A stretch of DNA of 14,617 nt from JAJYZP01 sp049964535 (GTDB taxonomy: Bacteria; Actinomycetota; Acidimicrobiia; Acidimicrobiales; Acidimicrobiaceae): assembly GCA_049964535.1 (NCBI GenBank), contig JBMFXG010000052.1, forward strand, positions 1 to 14,617, in the 5' to 3' direction. Positions 11,060 to 14,617 of the stretch are shown here, in pieces (positions within the stretch are counted from its first letter, which is position 1; each line of letters opens with the position of its first letter). A program made the position numbers and the translations under genes. The notes beneath the pieces are model-generated. The model did not search any database and was not told where the DNA came from. It worked only from the letters and a program-made list of their open reading frames with translations.

Positions 11060-13963
11060 TTGGGTAAAAATATTCGCGTTTACGAGTTAGCTAGAGAACT
11101 GGGTTTGGAGAACAAGGAGGCGCTTGATCTCTGCCTGTCGCTAGGAATTGGCGTCAAGAGCCACTCCTCCTCGGTCGAAGATGCGCAGGCCGATCGGGCC
11201 CGCCGCAAGGCGGAGCGAGAGCACTTGGGCAAGTACTCCGCCACTCCAGAGCCCCAGCAGCCAGCTGCCAGTGAGGTCAAGGCCGTCAGCGGTGGCGCTG
11301 CGACTGCCGTCGTTGAGACTGAACAAGCTCACGACTCTGAGCCTGCTAGCCCGGCTATCGCTGCACCGGAGAAGGTGGAACCTCAACCTGCTCCTCGTGA
11401 GGACCTTGCAAAGGTTATCGCAGCGGAGGCAGCAAGAATCTCAGCAGAGGAGATCCACGACTCGAAGGCGCGTGAGAACGTGAGCGAACACCGTGAGGAG
11501 AGTCCTTCACACACAAGGGCTAATGAGGAGCGACCGGCGCAGCCACCGAGGGTGTCACCGAGCCGACCTTCCCAAGAACCAGGATCTCCGCCGCGGTCGA
11601 TGACCGGCCGTCCGATTCCTCCGCCTCCGGGCCCTCCTCGTTCGCTTACTGGACGTCAGATTCCTCCACCCCCTCGACCGAGCGCTCCCTCACGACAAGG
11701 AGATAGCGGCTCTCGGGGTCCCGGCGGATACGACCCTCGACGGAGCTCTACCGCCCCTCCAGGGCAGAGGAGTGGAACCGGTCAAGGCGGAAGACCTCCC
11801 TTCGCGGGAAGCTCCCGTCCCGGTGGTGGACCTGGAACTCGAGGACCGGTGGGAGCAACCGGCGGTCCTCGCAACTTTAGTGGTGGACCTCGGAGCTTTA
11901 GTGGGCCACCTAGCTCTGGTGGGGGCGGACCTCGGAGCTTTAGTGGACCACCTAGCTCAGGAGGTCCTCGCGGCGGTGATCGGCCTGGTGGTGGTTTCGC
12001 CGGACAGCGTGGTCCCGGCTTGGGGGGCGGACCGGGGACGCCTCCCCCCGGCGGTGGACGTGGCGGTGGACGTGGTGCTCGGCCGAAGTCCAAGCCATCG
12101 AAGCGACGATCGCGCAAGAGTTTTGAAGAGATCGAGCCAACACAGCTCACGGCCTATGCACCGTCGTCTGCACCGGTCCCAGATTTTGAAGTGATCATCG
12201 AGAGGGGCTCGACTGCACAAGAGCTCGGCCCGAAGCTCAATAGAACGGCCGGTGATATCGTTCGATTTCTTCTGTTGCAAGGTGAGTTGCTCACCGCTAC
12301 ACAGTCGCTCTCTGACGATATGATCGAGCTCTTTGCGGCGGAGATCGGTGCCAAGGTGCGATTGGTCGATCCTGGCCAAGAGCAGGAGGCAGTCCTCTCT
12401 GCTCGTTATCTCGAGGAAGACGCGACGGCTGACCCAGCTCTGGTGATCGAGCGACCCCCTGTCGTCACCGTCATGGGTCACGTTGACCATGGAAAGACGA
12501 AGCTGCTCGACCGAATCCGCGAGACGAACGTGGTTGCGCAAGAGGCCGGCGGTATTACGCAGCACATCGGAGCGTATCAAGCCACTATCGACGGTCGCTC
12601 GATTACCTTCATCGATACACCTGGTCACGAGGCTTTTACGCAGATGCGTGCCCGTGGTGCAAGGGTCACCGACATCGTGGTTCTTGTCGTTGCTGCAGAC
12701 GATGGTGTCATGCCGCAAACGGTTGAAGCCATCAATCATGCCAAAGCCGCAAATGTGCCGATTATCGTAGCGGTCAATAAGGTGGACCGGGAGGATGCAG
12801 ATCCTAACCGCGTGATGCAGCAGCTCTCCGAGCACGGTCTCGTACCAGAGACGTGGGGCGGTGATACCATCATGGTCCAGATCTCGGCGCTGCAGAATCT
12901 CGGTATCGACGACCTCTTGGAGCAGATACTCGTTCTCTCTGAGGTGCTCGAGCTACGTGCCAACCCATCGGGTCGGGCGCGCGGTGTGGTGCTTGAGGCC
13001 AATCTCGATGTCGGTCGCGGCCCTGTTGCGACGGTGATCGTCCAAGGTGGAACGCTCTCTGTCGGTGATCCGATAGTGGCCGGTCAAGCGTGGGGTCGAG
13101 TGAAGGCCCTGGTCGACGATCTCGGTCGTTCGGTCAAGTCGGCCGGACCATCTGCTCCCGTTCAGGTCCTTGGGTTCTCCGAGGTTGCGAGTGCAGGTGA
13201 TGAGTTTTGGGTTACAGATGAGTTGAATACTGCTCGAACCGTCGGCGAGACACGTGAGCAGCGCTTCCGGATGGCTGGATACTCTTCGAGGGCAGTGTTC
13301 GCTAGCGGAGCCAAGCTTGAAGATCTCTTTGAGCAGATTCAAAAGGGTGAGACTGCGACCTTGAACCTCATCGTCAAGGCCGACGTACAAGGAAGCCTTG
13401 AGGCGCTCTCCGATGCACTGAAGAAGCTTGAGCGACCAGAGGTTCGAGTAAGTATCATTCACCGGGCGGTCGGTGGTATCACTGAGAACGACGTCGGTCT
13501 TGCCGCGGCCTCCAACGCGACCATCATTGGGTTTAATGTTCGCCCGGACCGTAGAGCTCGAGAGCTTGCAGATGCTCAAGATGTCGAAGTACGGACCTAC
13601 GAGATCATCTACAAGATCTTGGAAGATATTGAAAGCGCCGTTGTCGGACTGCTGGCGCCCGAGTTTGAAGAGGTCGTCACCGGCGAGGCGGAGGTACGAG
13701 AGGTCTTCCGAGTGCCGAGGGTGGGAGCTATCGCTGGCTGCTACGTTCGTTCTGGCGTGATCACTCGTGGTTCGAAGGTTCGATTCCTTCGCGATGGTGT
13801 GATCTTGTGGAACGGATCGATAACGTCGCTGCGACGGTTCAAGGACGATGTCCGTGAGGTACAGACCGGCTTTGAGTGTGGTATCGGCCTCTCTGACTTC
13901 CAAGACCTCAAAGACGGCGATGTTATTGAGACCTACGAAGACCGGGAGATTCCGAGAGGCTAG
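11060..13963 (+). CDS. infB: Translation initiation factor IF-2
   Basis: GTPase that brings fMet-tRNA to the 30S subunit and promotes subunit joining. It has 967 residues. An IF2N domain (about 3-50, IRVYELARELG) is followed by a long disordered arm (about 60-345), first Ala/Glu-rich and then extremely Gly/Pro/Arg/Ser-rich with short tandem repeats, ending in a basic KPSKRRSRKS stretch. A second IF2N-like domain (about 380-440) precedes the G domain: GHVDHGKT (473-480), DTPGHE (519-524), NKVD (573-576) and SAL (609-611). Domains II, III and the C-terminal fMet-tRNA-binding C2 domain complete the protein. The start is TTG 11060, chosen because GKNIRVYEL is the family N-terminus and no ATG or GTG fits. 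GGAGGT lies upstream but at a long 12-nt spacing, so initiation may be inefficient or leader-controlled. Confidence 0.97.
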   Translation: MGKNIRVYELARELGLENKEALDLCLSLGIGVKSHSSSVEDAQADRARRKAEREHLGKYSATPEPQQPAASEVKAVSGGAATAVVETEQAHDSEPASPAIAAPEKVEPQPAPREDLAKVIAAEAARISAEEIHDSKARENVSEHREESPSHTRANEERPAQPPRVSPSRPSQEPGSPPRSMTGRPIPPPPGPPRSLTGRQIPPPPRPSAPSRQGDSGSRGPGGYDPRRSSTAPPGQRSGTGQGGRPPFAGSSRPGGGPGTRGPVGATGGPRNFSGGPRSFSGPPSSGGGGPRSFSGPPSSGGPRGGDRPGGGFAGQRGPGLGGGPGTPPPGGGRGGGRGARPKSKPSKRRSRKSFEEIEPTQLTAYAPSSAPVPDFEVIIERGSTAQELGPKLNRTAGDIVRFLLLQGELLTATQSLSDDMIELFAAEIGAKVRLVDPGQEQEAVLSARYLEEDATADPALVIERPPVVTVMGHVDHGKTKLLDRIRETNVVAQEAGGITQHIGAYQATIDGRSITFIDTPGHEAFTQMRARGARVTDIVVLVVAADDGVMPQTVEAINHAKAANVPIIVAVNKVDREDADPNRVMQQLSEHGLVPETWGGDTIMVQISALQNLGIDDLLEQILVLSEVLELRANPSGRARGVVLEANLDVGRGPVATVIVQGGTLSVGDPIVAGQAWGRVKALVDDLGRSVKSAGPSAPVQVLGFSEVASAGDEFWVTDELNTARTVGETREQRFRMAGYSSRAVFASGAKLEDLFEQIQKGETATLNLIVKADVQGSLEALSDALKKLERPEVRVSIIHRAVGGITENDVGLAAASNATIIGFNVRPDRRARELADAQDVEVRTYEIIYKILEDIESAVVGLLAPEFEEVVTGEAEVREVFRVPRVGAIAGCYVRSGVITRGSKVRFLRDGVILWNGSITSLRRFKDDVREVQTGFECGIGLSDFQDLKDGDVIETYEDREIPRG
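11594..11683 (+). repeat. infB: Tandem 45-bp (15-residue) repeat in the infB arm
   Basis: Two adjacent copies, 11594-11638 and 11639-11683, encode RSMTGRPIPPPPGPP and RSLTGRQIPPPPRPS (residues 179-208). The DNA copies have diverged at many third positions, so the duplication is old and kept at protein level. It lies within the disordered arm of IF2. Confidence 0.8.
11864..11962 (+). repeat. infB: Tandem 42-bp Gly/Pro/Ser repeat in the infB arm
   Basis: A full unit at 11885-11926 and a near-identical, slightly shorter one at 11927-11962 encode GPRSFSGPPSSGG-type peptides; a half unit (GPRNFSG) precedes them at 11864-11884. The DNA identity between the two main units is high, which suggests recent slippage or duplication and possible length variation between strains. 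Confidence 0.8.
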
Positions 13964-13996
13964 CCCTGGTGGTGCTACTGAACGGAGTATTGCAGA

Positions 13997-14431
13997 ATGG
14001 TGAATGGAAGAGCTGGAGTAGGAGCACGAAGTTACCCACGTGTCGACCGACTTAATCGCGTCCTCTGTGAGGTACTCGCAGAGAGTGTCGAGCGGCTAGC
14101 CGACACGGAGGAGCGTCTTGAGTTAGTGACGGTGACGTCGGTGAGCGTGGATCCCGATCTCAGACACTGTACCGTCTTCATCTCGCGAGATGAAGAGGGT
14201 GTGCTTGCGGCCTTGGAAGAGAAGAGGGGTTGGCTGCAAGCACAAGTGGCACGGCAAACGTCGCTGAAGCGAACGCCGTTGCTCAGCTTTCGTGTCGATC
14301 CATCTCTGTTGACCGGCCTCCGAATCGAGGGTATTTTACGTACTATGCACGTTGATGGCCTGCTCGGCACGGACGAGGTCGACGATGATGGCGCCGACGG
14401 CGATCTTGCGAATGACGAGGGTACCCGCTGA
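13997..14431 (+). CDS. rbfA: Ribosome-binding factor A
   Basis: RbfA is a small KH-fold protein that binds the 30S subunit during late maturation of the 16S 5' region. The 144 residues show the usual pattern: basic N-terminus with R..RLNRVLCEVLAE, then LELVTVTSVSVDPDLRHC (the beta strand region), and a long central helix. A C-terminal acidic tail (about 125-144, rich in Asp) follows, an extension seen in many actinobacterial RbfA proteins. The ATG at 13997 has CGGAG 9 nt upstream. It sits 33 nt after infB as in most bacteria. Its stop overlaps the proposed CTG start of truB by 4 nt. Confidence 0.94.
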   Translation: MVNGRAGVGARSYPRVDRLNRVLCEVLAESVERLADTEERLELVTVTSVSVDPDLRHCTVFISRDEEGVLAALEEKRGWLQAQVARQTSLKRTPLLSFRVDPSLLTGLRIEGILRTMHVDGLLGTDEVDDDGADGDLANDEGTR

Positions 14432-14617
14432 GCCTTGACGCTTTCTACGCTATCGATAAGGAGAGCGGACGGACCTCGCAGGGCGAACTCAACGTCTTGA
14501 AGAGGCGGCTGGGAGAGCGAAAGCTCGGTCACAGCGGAACGCTCGACCCGCTTGCTCGCGGTGTGCTCATCGTGGCTACGGGGAGGCTGACACGCCTGCT
14601 GCGCTACTGTGATGGAC
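14428..14617 (+). CDS. truB: tRNA pseudouridine(55) synthase, N-terminal part (cut by window edge)
   Basis: TruB makes pseudouridine 55 in the T-loop of tRNAs. The 63 codons visible match the family N-terminus: AIDKESGRTS (8-17), then KLGHSGTLDPLARGVL (32-47) with catalytic Asp40, and LIVATGRLTRLLRY. The frame is closed upstream by a TGA at 14413-14415. Between that stop and the conserved IDK there is no ATG, GTG or TTG; the only plausible start is CTG 14428, with GAGGG at 14417-14421 6 nt upstream. It overlaps the rbfA stop as CTGA. A start at the later in-frame TTG 14497 would delete conserved sequence. The family is secure; the start is inference. The gene continues beyond the right edge. 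Confidence 0.9.
   Translation, partial: MSLDAFYAIDKESGRTSQGELNVLKRRLGERKLGHSGTLDPLARGVLIVATGRLTRLLRYCDG

Noticed and set aside
11772..12194. 140-codon + strand and 122-codon - strand low-complexity ORFs in the infB repeat region
   Set aside because: They are shifted or reverse reads of the Gly/Pro/Arg-rich repeat DNA of infB.
13774..13800. tRNA T-loop-like GGTTCGATTCC
   Set aside because: It is in-frame coding sequence of the IF2 C-terminal domain; no acceptor, D or anticodon arms surround it.
12953..13903. 316-codon antisense ORF across infB
   Set aside because: It lies wholly opposite conserved IF2 domains; GC-rich codon bias leaves the reverse frame open. Similar long antisense frames occur opposite proS (7372-8196), cdsA (2109-2771), ispG (6052-6687) and infB (11957-12835).
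1..14617. Mobile element, prophage, CRISPR or defence system
   Set aside because: All frames are accounted for by core housekeeping genes; no transposase, integrase, terminal repeats or regularly spaced repeats were seen.

Overview
The window is a block of conserved bacterial core genes, all on the + strand. In order it holds the end of an EF-Ts gene, pyrH, frr, cdsA, dxr, a site-2 protease gene (rseP/rip1 type), ispG and proS. After an intergenic stretch of about 470 bases come rimP, nusA, ylxR, infB, rbfA and the start of truB, which is cut by the window edge. The order cdsA-dxr-S2P-ispG, the short NusA without C-terminal repeats, and the Gly/Pro/Arg-rich IF2 arm point to Actinomycetota. 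Base composition is moderately GC-rich by eye, and TTG and GTG starts are common. A deep branch such as Acidimicrobiia is plausible, but that placement is inference and no marker here proves it.

Left half (1-8505). Genes are packed head to tail: pyrH/frr overlap by 4 nt, dxr/S2P overlap by 11 nt, and most other gaps are 4-35 nt. The genes cover late translation factors (EF-Ts, ribosome recycling factor), UMP kinase, CDP-diacylglycerol synthase for phospholipids, two enzymes of the MEP isoprenoid pathway (Dxr, IspG), an intramembrane protease, and prolyl-tRNA synthetase. proS sits 90 nt after ispG, lacks a Shine-Dalgarno, and has a TANNNT box placed as for a leaderless transcript.

Middle (8506-8979). 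I see no convincing gene here. The stretch is rich in inverted repeats. It includes an 11-bp hairpin with one bulged base, a likely promoter whose -10 is overlapped by a perfect 6-bp dyad, and an intrinsic-terminator-like hairpin with a T-run. That last hairpin lies in the predicted leader of the rimP-nusA-infB operon and is a natural site for attenuation or NusA feedback. It also shows that the longest possible rimP ORF is artificially extended; the real start is at 8980.

Right half (8980-14617). This is the classic translation/transcription operon: RimP (30S maturation), NusA (elongation/termination), YlxR (RNA-binding), IF2, RbfA (30S maturation) and TruB (tRNA psi55). truB appears to start at a CTG that overlaps the rbfA stop as CTGA.

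The window is mostly ordinary core genome. I found no evidence of a new multi-gene system, mobile element, CRISPR array, or tRNA/rRNA gene. The points most worth a second look are the structured proS-rimP intergenic region with its leader terminator, the CTG start of truB, the roughly 215-residue disordered N-terminal arm on CdsA, and the hairpin leader before infB.
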